Source: Puniceibacterium confluentis (GTDB lineage Bacteria > Pseudomonadota > Alphaproteobacteria > Rhodobacterales > Rhodobacteraceae). From it: 40,287 nucleotides of DNA. Position 1 is the first letter of the stretch. The number at the start of each line of letters is the position of its first letter. The notes beneath the pieces are model-generated. The model had not been told where the DNA came from. It did not search any database and saw only the letters and a program-made list of their open reading frames with translations. Position numbers and translations under genes: made by a program. Shown here one piece after another: positions 33,809 to 40,287 of the stretch. Location: the NCBI RefSeq assembly GCF_007923445.1, contig NZ_VOJI01000028.1, positions 1 through 40,287 on the forward strand, written 5' to 3'.

Positions 33809-33938
33809 GGTGACTCTGAACCCCCGATCCGGTGACTCTGAACCCCCGAGAAGGCGACTCTGATCCATGACTGTCCGGGCTGGCCGCGCTGGACGCAGGC
33901 TGTGGATAACTCTAGGGTGGGTGTCACTGAAACCCCGA
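33809..33938 (+). repeat. iteron array of the replication origin
   Basis: GGTGACTCTGAACCCCCGA occurs exactly at 33809-33827 and 33831-33849. A degenerate copy starts at 33853 (GGCGACTCTGATCC), giving a strict 22-bp period. A fourth copy at 33920-33938 matches 16 of 19 positions and lies 67 bases after the third, close to three further periods. These are probable RepA binding sites. Confidence 0.85.
33901..33909 (-). promoter_or_regulatory. perfect DnaA box
   Basis: TGTGGATAA on the plus strand is the exact complement of TTATCCACA, the strongest DnaA box sequence. It sits between the third and fourth iterons, 102 bases before repA. Confidence 0.85.
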
Positions 33939-34010
33939 TAGCGGAATCGCAGCAAAAGCGGGGGCAGGCAAAAGCGGCAGAGCAGTCGCACCAGAGGCGA
34001 GGACAGGCAG

Positions 34011-35039
34011 ATGGCCGGATCAGCAGTGATCCCGGGGGGCGGCGGAGGGCTGTTGCCCGACCGGCACCCGACAGCGGATTTCTTTGTCTGCGACATGTTC
34101 GGGGTCAGCCCCAAGGACGATCTCGGCACGATGGAGCATCCGATCTTCTCGCTCTCGACCCGGCCTGACCGGCGGGTGCTGTCATATGCCCACAACGGCA
34201 CGGAGATCGAGGTGACCCCCAGCGTGAAGGGGCGCGCCACGATCCACGACAAGGATGTGCTGATCTACTGCGTGAGCCAGCTGATGGCGGGTCTGAACGC
34301 CGGGCGGGCGGTCAGCCGGACGCTGCACCTCAAGGCGCATGACCTGCTGGTGGCCACCAACCGTGACACCAGCGGAGACGCCTACACCCGGCTCAAGGAA
34401 GCCTTCGAGCGGCTGGCCGGCACCCGCATCACCACCAACATCGCCACCGGCGGCCAGGAGACGACGCGCGGCTTCGGTCTGATCGAGGCCTGGGAGATCG
34501 TGCGCCGTTCGCGCGGGGGGCGGATGATCAGCGTCACGGTGACCCTGTCGGACTGGCTGTTCCGCGCGGTGCTGGGGCGCTCGGTGCTGACCCTCAGCCG
34601 CGCGTATTTCCGCCTGCGCAAACCGCTGGAGCGGCGGGTCTACGAACTGGCGCGCAAACATTGCGGCCGTCAGGCGGGCTGGACGGTGTCGGTGGGCACA
34701 TTGCACAAGAAGTCGGGCTCCACCGCCCCGGTGCGGGTGTTCCGCGCCGCCATCCGCCGGATGATCGAGGATGCACATCTGCCCGATTACACCATGACGG
34801 AAAAGGACGGCGACCTGATCCTGTTCGAACGCGCCGCTGTGCTCACCGAGACCCGCGGCGCGCCGGTGCTGAAACCCGCGACACTCGCGGCCGCCCGTGA
34901 CGCGGCACCGGGCGCGGATGTCTATGCGTTGGAATCCGCCTGGCGGGCCTGGTGGGCCGACACCGGGCGGCCGCGCCTGGGCAACCCGGATGCCGCCTTT
35001 CTGGGCTGGGTGCGGGCGCAGTCCGGCCGCAGGTCCTGA
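34011..35039 (+). CDS. repA: plasmid replication initiator protein RepA (RPA family)
   Basis: 342 residues. The sequence matches the replication initiator protein A style: MEHPIFSLSTRPDRRVLSY near the start (about 41-59), VTPSVKGRATIHDKDVLIY, then HDLLVATNRDTSGDAYTRLKEAF and RAYFRLRKPLERRVYELARKHCG, two winged-helix halves. It should bind the iterons just upstream and open the origin. The start is ATG 34011, with GAGGACAGG upstream. The C-terminus has a short helical extension (ESAWRAWWADTGRP). It is divergent from parA and ends four bases before the converging small phage-like gene. RPA-type replicons are widespread in Rhodobacteraceae plasmids. Confidence 0.92.
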   Translation: MAGSAVIPGGGGGLLPDRHPTADFFVCDMFGVSPKDDLGTMEHPIFSLSTRPDRRVLSYAHNGTEIEVTPSVKGRATIHDKDVLIYCVSQLMAGLNAGRAVSRTLHLKAHDLLVATNRDTSGDAYTRLKEAFERLAGTRITTNIATGGQETTRGFGLIEAWEIVRRSRGGRMISVTVTLSDWLFRAVLGRSVLTLSRAYFRLRKPLERRVYELARKHCGRQAGWTVSVGTLHKKSGSTAPVRVFRAAIRRMIEDAHLPDYTMTEKDGDLILFERAAVLTETRGAPVLKPATLAAARDAAPGADVYALESAWRAWWADTGRPRLGNPDAAFLGWVRAQSGRRS

Positions 35040-35043
35040 GGCT

Positions 35044-35361
35044 TCAGTCCGCCGCTCCCGCCGTGCCGTAGGGCGGCAGGGCGACGGGGCCGTCCTGCGT
35101 CAGGATCAGCGGCGCGGGATGGCGGCTGGCCGCGGGGGCATCCGCCCCGTGCGGCAGCAGCAGGCTCAGCAGCAGCACGCCGTCCACGCGGCGCACGGGT
35201 TCCGGGATCCAGCGGCAGTCGAGGGCCCCGGGCGGGATCTCGCCGCCGTCGGGCAGGGCGCTGAAATCATGGGCGGTGCCGTTCAGGATCAGCACATCGC
35301 CCTGCCGCTCGGCGCGCAGCCGGGTGTCATGGCGGACAGGGATCAGGGTCAGGTGCATCAT
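35044..35361 (-). CDS. small phage-tail-associated protein
   Basis: 105 residues starting MMHLTLIPVRHDTRL; GAGGAG is immediately upstream, and either of two adjacent ATGs (35361 or 35358) could be used. The body reads VLILNGTAHDFSALPDGGEIP, then VRRVDGVLLLSLLLPHGADAPAASR. From memory, short proteins of this pattern accompany tail-fibre genes in prophages of proteobacteria. It starts eight bases after the stop of the DUF2793-type gene, so the two form one unit. Its exact role is unknown. Confidence 0.7.
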   Translation of the reverse strand: MMHLTLIPVRHDTRLRAERQGDVLILNGTAHDFSALPDGGEIPPGALDCRWIPEPVRRVDGVLLLSLLLPHGADAPAASRHPAPLILTQDGPVALPPYGTAGAAD

Positions 35362-35368
35362 GCTCTCC

Positions 35369-36442
35369 TCAGAACCAGGTGCCGATGGCCAGCAGGTCCG
35401 CGGTGGCCGGGGTGCTGGATTGCGTCGGGGCAAAGATCTGGCTGCCGCAGGATGTCTCGGTGCGGGTCCCCACCGTGCCCCAGCGGGTCGAACCTTCGGC
35501 CGAGCACATCACCGAGGGCAGCCCGACAAAGGCGGCCGGGAAATACCAGCTCTGATTGCCGGAGCGGAACAGCGCGCCGTGGGCGGTGTCGGGCGCATAG
35601 GTTCCAAAGCCGCTGATCCAGCAGATCTGGGTGCCGCAGGCCAGCCGCATGTAGCTGCCATTGGCATTGCCGCCGCGCTCGACCACCGCCCCGGTCGGCT
35701 GCCCCGCCAGCTGCGAGACGCTGCCCAGCAGGTTACCCGGGCCATAGCCGTAATCCGCCCGCATCAACCGCCCCGGCGTCACATCCGCCGGATCGGCCTG
35801 CACCGCGGCGCCGCTGGCATGGCCGGTGGTGGCGTCGATGCGCAGGGCCTCGCTCCAGGCGGCGCCGTCGGCGCTGACCTTGAGCGACCAGTCGGTACCG
35901 CCCGCCAGCCCCATCTCGGCATGGCCGCTCCAGGCGGACTGGAACAGCAGGCTGGCGGTGTCCTCCGCCGCGGCCTTGTTGATCTTGAGCTGATGGCCGC
36001 CCCCGTCATGGCTGAACAGGCTGGCCTCTGCCGCCACCGCCAGCCGGTTGGTGGCGTCGGAACCGGTGCCGATGCCCAGGCCGTCGAGGTTCTGGCTGGC
36101 CCCCTCTGCGCGCTGCCAGCCGCCGGCGACGTACACATAGGGCCGTCCGCCGGGCAGCAGCACCGCCTGCCAGCCCGGCTGCGGTGTGACGAACCGCCAG
36201 GCGCCGGTGTCGTAGGCGGCCAGCTGTCCGTCCTGTCCGGCCCAGTCCCCGGTGGCCCCGGCGCCCAGGGCAAAGACCGTCCCGTCTTCGGGCGGGTCGG
36301 GCGGGGTCACGGCCGCCAGCCCGCTCAGCCGCAGCTGCACCAGCACGTCCAGCACGTCGAGCGCGCTGTTGTGGGTGACATGTTTCTGCGCCTGCGAGGG
36401 CATGAGATAGGGCAGGGACAGGCGGGACGAATTGTCGGGCAT
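35369..36442 (-). CDS. DUF2793-type phage-tail-like protein
   Basis: 357 residues from ATG 36440-36442, with GGAG upstream. The opening (NSSRLSLPYLMPSQAQKHVTHNSALDVLDVLVQL) and the next 90 residues are the DUF2793 pattern found in phage and gene-transfer-agent particles of Rhodobacterales. The rest is glycine-rich beta sequence with a C-terminal half containing isolated cysteines (VMCSAEGSTRW, TSCGSQIF), resembling a receptor-binding fibre or spike. It has no phage head or tail genes around it, only the small companion, so it is a domesticated fragment or a surface protein. It is transcribed toward repA. Confidence 0.8.
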   Translation of the reverse strand: MPDNSSRLSLPYLMPSQAQKHVTHNSALDVLDVLVQLRLSGLAAVTPPDPPEDGTVFALGAGATGDWAGQDGQLAAYDTGAWRFVTPQPGWQAVLLPGGRPYVYVAGGWQRAEGASQNLDGLGIGTGSDATNRLAVAAEASLFSHDGGGHQLKINKAAAEDTASLLFQSAWSGHAEMGLAGGTDWSLKVSADGAAWSEALRIDATTGHASGAAVQADPADVTPGRLMRADYGYGPGNLLGSVSQLAGQPTGAVVERGGNANGSYMRLACGTQICWISGFGTYAPDTAHGALFRSGNQSWYFPAAFVGLPSVMCSAEGSTRWGTVGTRTETSCGSQIFAPTQSSTPATADLLAIGTWF

Positions 36443-36560
36443 GGGGCACTCCGGAGCTGGCTGCGACGCTGGCGCCACTGTCTGCGGGAACCGCCTGTCA
36501 AAACCTCACCGGCCCGGGCGCGGCGTTAGGAGGCCGTTAACCCCGTTCCATGACCCGGTC

Positions 36561-38414
36561 TCACTCCCCGTCCTGCGGCGCCAGAACCTCGCGGCCCGCC
36601 ACCCGGATCCGGGGCAGATAGCGCAGGGGCCGTGCCAGATCCTCCTGCCCGGGCAGGAAGCGCAGCGCCGTGCAGCACACGGTTTCGCCGTAACACAGCA
36701 CCCGCAGCCCGGCGCCGTCGATGCGCGCCCGCAGCACCGGATGCACCGACAGACCGGCGCCCGTGGGCAGCGCCATCCCATAGAGCGGCACCAGGCCGAC
36801 CTGCCGCCCGGCGGCGCGATCGGCGTCAAGCCAGTCCAGCAGCGTTCCGAAGGCGGCCGTGCGCAGCCCCAGCAGCCCGGCATAGACATGATCCAGCCGC
36901 AGTTCCGCGGCGGGATCGAACCCCGGATGCAGCACCGCCGGGGCGGGAAACGGCGCGCGCCCCGTATAGCGCAGGGTGGCGGCACCGGCGTGATGGGCGC
37001 TTTGGGCTTCGTAATATTCGCGCCGCGCGCCGTAGTAGAACCCGTCCATGCCGGTGGCCGCATCCCGGGTGGCATTGCCGTCGTGGTCACGCTGCAGTGC
37101 CAGCGGCCCGCCCGGAAGTTCCGGCACCGCTCCGGCGCCATACAGGCGGCGCACCCGGCGCAGCAGTTCGCCGTCGGCCGAAACCCGCAGCACATCCCAC
37201 CCCCCCAGGGTGTCGCTCAGCAGCGCCCGGGGCAGCATCAGCGAGGTCATGTTCTCGTGCAGGATCCGCCCCTCGCCGGTCCAGCGGCTGACGGCAAGAT
37301 CGGGACCGACGCGGGCCTGCAGGCTCAGACAGCCGGCAAAGCCGCGCTGGTCCTGCAAGAACCGTACCTGCCGGGTGATCCGCTCGGGGTGTGACCAGTC
37401 GTCGGCGTCGTGCAGGGTGACATAGCGGCCCCTGGCCAGGGCAAGGCCAGCGTTGCGGGCGCCGTAGGCCCCGCCGTTCTGCGCCAGACGGATCAGCCGC
37501 AGGCGCGGGTCGCGCCCGGCCCGTTCGGCGGCGATGGCGGCGGTGGCATCACTGCTGGCATCGTCCACAAGGATCAGCTCCAGCGCCTGCCAGCTTTGTC
37601 CCAGCACCGCCTCCAGCGCGGTGGGCAGCGTGGCGGCGGCGTTGTGTGCGGCAAGGATCACGCTGACCAGCGGGCCATCCGCCCCCTGTGGCGGCGTCGG
37701 TACCCGTGGCGCCAGCCGGTCCAGCAGCGGAGCGGCGCCGTCGCGCAGTGCCATCGGCGCCAGACCGGACCGGGCCAGAGCGGCGTTGAGACAGGCCAGC
37801 CGTGCGGCAGGGTCCGGGTCGAGACGGGTCGCGGCCAGGTCAAGATCGCCGCTGCCCGGGGCGCTGGCGCGGATCTGCGCGGCGGTGGCGCTGTCCCCGG
37901 CCTGCGCCGCGGCGATCAGGTGCAGCGGCGCCATGCCGGGCCCGGAGCCGTCGAGCCAGCGCGCCGCCGCCGCGGGCCGCCCCTGTTTCAGTGCCCACAG
38001 CGCCAGCGCCTGCCGCGCCACCGGGTCGGGCGGATCGGCCTGCGCCAGAGCCGTCAGCGCCTGCAGGGGCCCCTCGCTCAGCCCGCCGGTTTCCAGCAGG
38101 CCGCGCAGATGCGCCGCGCGGCTCTGTCCCGGCGGCGGTTCGGGGTGCAGCCGCCGCCCTTCGGCCCGGCCCCGGGACAGGTAGTGGCGCAGCGGATCGA
38201 TTCCCGCGGCGGCCACATCCGGATGGGCGGCGCGATAGGCGCGGGGGCAGAAATGCGGCCCCGGGGCACGGTCCAGCGACTGGCCCAGGCGCAGGAAGTG
38301 CGTCAGCGGATCCAGCCGCCCGCGCGCCACGTCCGGATAGCGGCGCAGATACCAGTCGGCCTCGAACAGCCCGCTGCGGCGCAGGGCCTCTGCAAAGGGA
38401 TCCGGCGCGTCCAT
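36561..38414 (-). CDS. GT2 glycosyltransferase with N-terminal repeat module
   Basis: 617 residues. The N-terminus carries about two copies of a 35-residue module (LFEADWYLRRYPDVARGRLDP and AYRAAHPDVAAAGIDPLRHYL). An alpha-helical, TPR-like middle (about 100-240) follows. The GT-A family 2 domain then starts near 248 (PLVSVILAAHNAAATLPTAL). It has VDDASSDAT and the metal site LHDADDWSHPERI near 330-342. The last 170 residues are of unknown fold. It lies six bases after the 73-aa coiled-coil gene and belongs to one operon with it and the upstream GT2 enzyme. Cytoplasmic; sugar unknown. Confidence 0.85.
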   Translation of the reverse strand: MDAPDPFAEALRRSGLFEADWYLRRYPDVARGRLDPLTHFLRLGQSLDRAPGPHFCPRAYRAAHPDVAAAGIDPLRHYLSRGRAEGRRLHPEPPPGQSRAAHLRGLLETGGLSEGPLQALTALAQADPPDPVARQALALWALKQGRPAAAARWLDGSGPGMAPLHLIAAAQAGDSATAAQIRASAPGSGDLDLAATRLDPDPAARLACLNAALARSGLAPMALRDGAAPLLDRLAPRVPTPPQGADGPLVSVILAAHNAAATLPTALEAVLGQSWQALELILVDDASSDATAAIAAERAGRDPRLRLIRLAQNGGAYGARNAGLALARGRYVTLHDADDWSHPERITRQVRFLQDQRGFAGCLSLQARVGPDLAVSRWTGEGRILHENMTSLMLPRALLSDTLGGWDVLRVSADGELLRRVRRLYGAGAVPELPGGPLALQRDHDGNATRDAATGMDGFYYGARREYYEAQSAHHAGAATLRYTGRAPFPAPAVLHPGFDPAAELRLDHVYAGLLGLRTAAFGTLLDWLDADRAAGRQVGLVPLYGMALPTGAGLSVHPVLRARIDGAGLRVLCYGETVCCTALRFLPGQEDLARPLRYLPRIRVAGREVLAPQDGE

Positions 38415-38420
38415 GCCCGC

Positions 38421-38642
38421 TCAGCGCCGCGTCAGCCGGGACCACAGGCCGCGCGGCGCCGCCGCCCGCGCGTCGGCCTCCAGCAGCCGGGCGCTCAGCG
38501 CTGCGATCTCTGCGTCGCGCCGGGCCAGATCGGCGCGCAGGGCATCGGCCTGCGCACCCAGCAGGCGCAGCTGCGTGACCAGTGTGGCGATCCGGGCCTC
38601 GCAGGGCTCCTGCGGCGGTGTCTCTGCGGCGGGTCGTGTCAT
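38421..38642 (-). CDS. 73-aa coiled-coil protein between two glycosyltransferases
   Basis: 73 residues, almost entirely a predicted coiled coil (heptads through ARIATLVTQLRLLGAQADAL and RDAEIAALSARLLEADA) with a basic C-terminal tail. The start overlaps the stop of the upstream GT2 gene by four bases (ATGA at 38639-38642), and its stop is six bases before the next gene, so it is a real, coupled gene. It may tether or pair the two enzymes; this is inferred from position and shape only. Confidence 0.75.
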   Translation of the reverse strand: MTRPAAETPPQEPCEARIATLVTQLRLLGAQADALRADLARRDAEIAALSARLLEADARAAAPRGLWSRLTRR

Positions 38643-40006
38643 GGTGTCCCTGCCAGTTTGGCGCGGATCCGGGCCAGGTTCGGCTCTGCGGCCTCGCGGG
38701 CGGTGATGCTGTCCTGCCCGCCGGCCCCGCCGATGTAATAATGTCCGGTCAGCACCGGGATCGCGGCCGGGGCCGGGGAGGCGGCCGGGGAGGCCCCGGG
38801 GGCGGCGGCGCTGTAGCGCAGCACCAGATCCCAGTCGACGAACCGGGTCAGGGCGGGGTCGAACCCGCCCTGTGCCTCATACAGCGCGCGGCTGTGCACC
38901 AGGCTGTTGAGATCGATGTAATTCTCGGCCTCCAGCGCGGCGCGGTCAAAGCGGCGGAACAGGATGTCGCTCCAGCCGTGGGTCATGTTGTGACGGCACA
39001 GCGCGGTATAGGCCATGGCGGGCGGCGGCGCGGCGGCGTCCGCCCCGCCTGTCAGACCGGTACAGGCAAACAGCAGGTGGTCCGGTTCCCAGGTGTTGTC
39101 GCTGTCGAGATAGGCGATGATCTCGCCCCGGGCGGCAGCTAGGCCTGCGTTGCGCGCCGCCGCAACCCCGGCATGGGGGCTTTCGATCAGCACCAGCCGC
39201 CCCTCGGCCAGCGGTTCGGGAAACCGCGCCCGCAGCCGCGCGGCCGTGCCGTCGGTGCTGCCGTCATCCACCACGATCACCTCGCAGGGCGCCCGGGACT
39301 GCAGCAGCGCCGAACTGACGGCGGGACAGATCACATGCGCCCGGTTCCAGGTCGGCATCACCACGCTGATGGTGCGCCCGTCCCGGCCTGCGGCGTCCAG
39401 CGCGGCGGCGCGCAGGGCAGGCGGGAACTCGGTGACAAACCCGGGGCGCGTCACCTGCCCCAGCGCCGCCAGCGTCGCCGGGCGCGGATCATTGGCGTAG
39501 GCTCCCGGGGCATAGGCGCCCAGATCCCGGGGGCGCCGCCCCTCGGCGGCACCGCTCGCGAGGTAATGCGCCAGCGGATCGACCCCGGCTGCGGCGACAT
39601 CGCCGTTGGCCGCAAGATAGGCCTGCGCGTCGAACAGCGCCGCCTGCCGGGCGTCGGGCAGGGCCCGCAGCGCCTCTGCCAGCAGCAGACCGATGGCGCG
39701 GGCGTCGCCCCCCAGGCGCTCCGGCGGCGATGCTGCGGCGTGGCGCAGGTGCTGCGCCTCGAACTGCGCCTTCTGCACCTGGGCGCTCAGGGCGGCCCGG
39801 GCGCGCGCCTCGGCTGCCATCAGCCCGCTCAGAAGCTGCGCCAGATCCGCCGCCGCGAGACCGCGGCCCTCGCAGGCCAGCAGCAGATGCCGCAGCCGGT
39901 CGGCCAGCGGCGCCTCCCGGGCAAGTATCCCCAGCAGTTCTGCCGCGCCGCAGGGGCCGGACCCCTGCGCGGCGGCCTCGCTGTCCGTGCCTACAGGCGC
40001 TGTCAT
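38639..40006 (-). CDS. GT2 glycosyltransferase with N-terminal helical region
   Basis: 455 residues from ATG 40004-40006. The N-terminal part is helical (about 25-125). It is followed by one copy of the same module seen in the downstream enzyme (LFDAQAYLAANGDVAAAGVD, then PLAHYLASGAAEGRRP). The GT2 domain starts near 212 (ISVVMPTWNRAHVICPAV), with VVDDGSTDGTAARL and the metal site AYLDSDNTWEPDHL near 296-309. The C-terminus includes FVDWDLVLRYSAA, a typical acceptor-side motif. It is first in the three-gene operon, divergent from gmd. The longer open frame upstream lacks family features. Confidence 0.85.
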   Translation of the reverse strand: MTAPVGTDSEAAAQGSGPCGAAELLGILAREAPLADRLRHLLLACEGRGLAAADLAQLLSGLMAAEARARAALSAQVQKAQFEAQHLRHAAASPPERLGGDARAIGLLLAEALRALPDARQAALFDAQAYLAANGDVAAAGVDPLAHYLASGAAEGRRPRDLGAYAPGAYANDPRPATLAALGQVTRPGFVTEFPPALRAAALDAAGRDGRTISVVMPTWNRAHVICPAVSSALLQSRAPCEVIVVDDGSTDGTAARLRARFPEPLAEGRLVLIESPHAGVAAARNAGLAAARGEIIAYLDSDNTWEPDHLLFACTGLTGGADAAAPPPAMAYTALCRHNMTHGWSDILFRRFDRAALEAENYIDLNSLVHSRALYEAQGGFDPALTRFVDWDLVLRYSAAAPGASPAASPAPAAIPVLTGHYYIGGAGGQDSITAREAAEPNLARIRAKLAGTP

Positions 40007-40212
40007 CCCCGGTCCGTTCCATTGCCTCTTTTGCGGGCATTTTAGGCAGTGATCCGCGCGGGCCACAAGGGGCGCGCGTGTGGCGGGGGATTGCGCTTGC
40101 ACGGTTCGGGCAGCCTTGTTACTCGCTCGGGCGAAGTTTAGGGTCACTCTGCCCGGAAATTGTGCGGGCAGCTGGATCTGATAGATTTTTTGACACTTGA
40201 GTGGATGACAGT
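40007..40212. other. 206-bp divergent promoter region
   Basis: Lies between the GT2 operon and gmd, with an A/T-richer end (40170-40212, GATAGATTTTTTGACACTTG). It must hold both promoters; no boxes could be fixed with confidence. Confidence 0.35.
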
Positions 40213-40287
40213 ATGCGCAAAAAGGCCCTTATCACAGGTATCACGGGGCAGGACGGCTCCTATCTGGCGGAATTCCTTCTGGAAAAG
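40213..40287 (+). CDS. gmd: GDP-mannose 4,6-dehydratase (5' part, runs off window)
   Basis: Only the first 25 codons are present: MRKKALITGITGQDGSYLAE and five more. The phrase ALITGITGQDGSYLAE is the near-invariant start of Gmd, including the NADP-binding Gly-x-x-Gly-x-x-Gly. Gmd makes GDP-4-keto-6-deoxymannose, the precursor of GDP-fucose, GDP-rhamnose or GDP-perosamine. It is divergent from the glycosyltransferase operon, in line with supplying a deoxysugar for the surface polysaccharide. Similar short-chain dehydratases share parts of this motif, but the GQDGSYL form is specific. Confidence 0.93.
   Translation, partial: MRKKALITGITGQDGSYLAEFLLEK

Larger units (their letters stand above)
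33504..34010. other. replication origin region (oriV) between parA and repA
   Basis: A 507-bp gene-free interval between divergent replication and partition genes. It holds an inverted repeat (33624-33648), an A/T-rich patch (33719-33745), three 22-bp-spaced iterons plus a fourth copy, and a perfect DnaA box. This combination is the standard make-up of an iteron-controlled plasmid origin. Confidence 0.8.

Noticed and set aside
40097-40125. Possible sigma-70 promoter (TTGCAC, 17 bases, TACTCG) before gmd
   Set aside because: The -10 match is too weak to support a call.

Overview
The window is GC-rich throughout, strongly biased to G/C at third codon positions, and has the gene content of an alphaproteobacterium of the Rhodobacteraceae (Roseobacter-type) group. 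It appears to be part of an extrachromosomal replicon (plasmid or chromid): an RPA-type replication initiator (repA) is divergent from parA-parB, and the region between them carries 22-bp iterons and a perfect DnaA box. The assignment to a group rests on protein style and synteny remembered from this family, not on a search.

Layout. (1) 1-5067: a type II secretion block, the end of gspC followed by gspD, gspE and gspF, closed by two look-alike hairpin terminators. (2) 5222-15776: a surface-polysaccharide region with an exostosin-like glycosyltransferase, a two-domain GT2/WsaF-type glycosyltransferase, four sulfotransferase-like genes and a capsule ABC exporter (kpsT and kpsE on the minus strand, kpsM divergent). 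A decayed 5' end of a UDP-glucose dehydrogenase gene sits just before the large glycosyltransferase. (3) 15763-30339: five consecutive minus-strand genes for large RTX calcium-binding proteins with unrelated front ends (CAP domain, unknown, NIDO plus VWD, serralysin-type M10 protease, beta-propeller-like). All end in the same C-terminal cassette: exactly 18 nonapeptides in fixed order, then a 73-80 residue tail. (4) 30555-35039: the plasmid maintenance module (parA, parB, a coupled exported protein, oriV, repA). (5) 35044-36442: two phage-tail-like genes (DUF2793 type and a small companion). (6) 36561-40006: two GT2 glycosyltransferases sharing a 35-residue module, with a 73-aa coiled-coil protein between them in one operon. 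(7) 40213-end: the first 25 codons of a GDP-mannose 4,6-dehydratase.

Taken together the replicon looks devoted to the cell surface and its surroundings: assembling and exporting a probably sulfated polysaccharide, and secreting proteases and adhesin-like proteins through type I and type II systems. The type I exporter for the RTX proteins, the rest of the T2SS genes and the remaining capsule genes are not in the window. The most interesting unit is the five-gene RTX array, which reads as one conserved C-terminal chassis joined to five different N-terminal functions.
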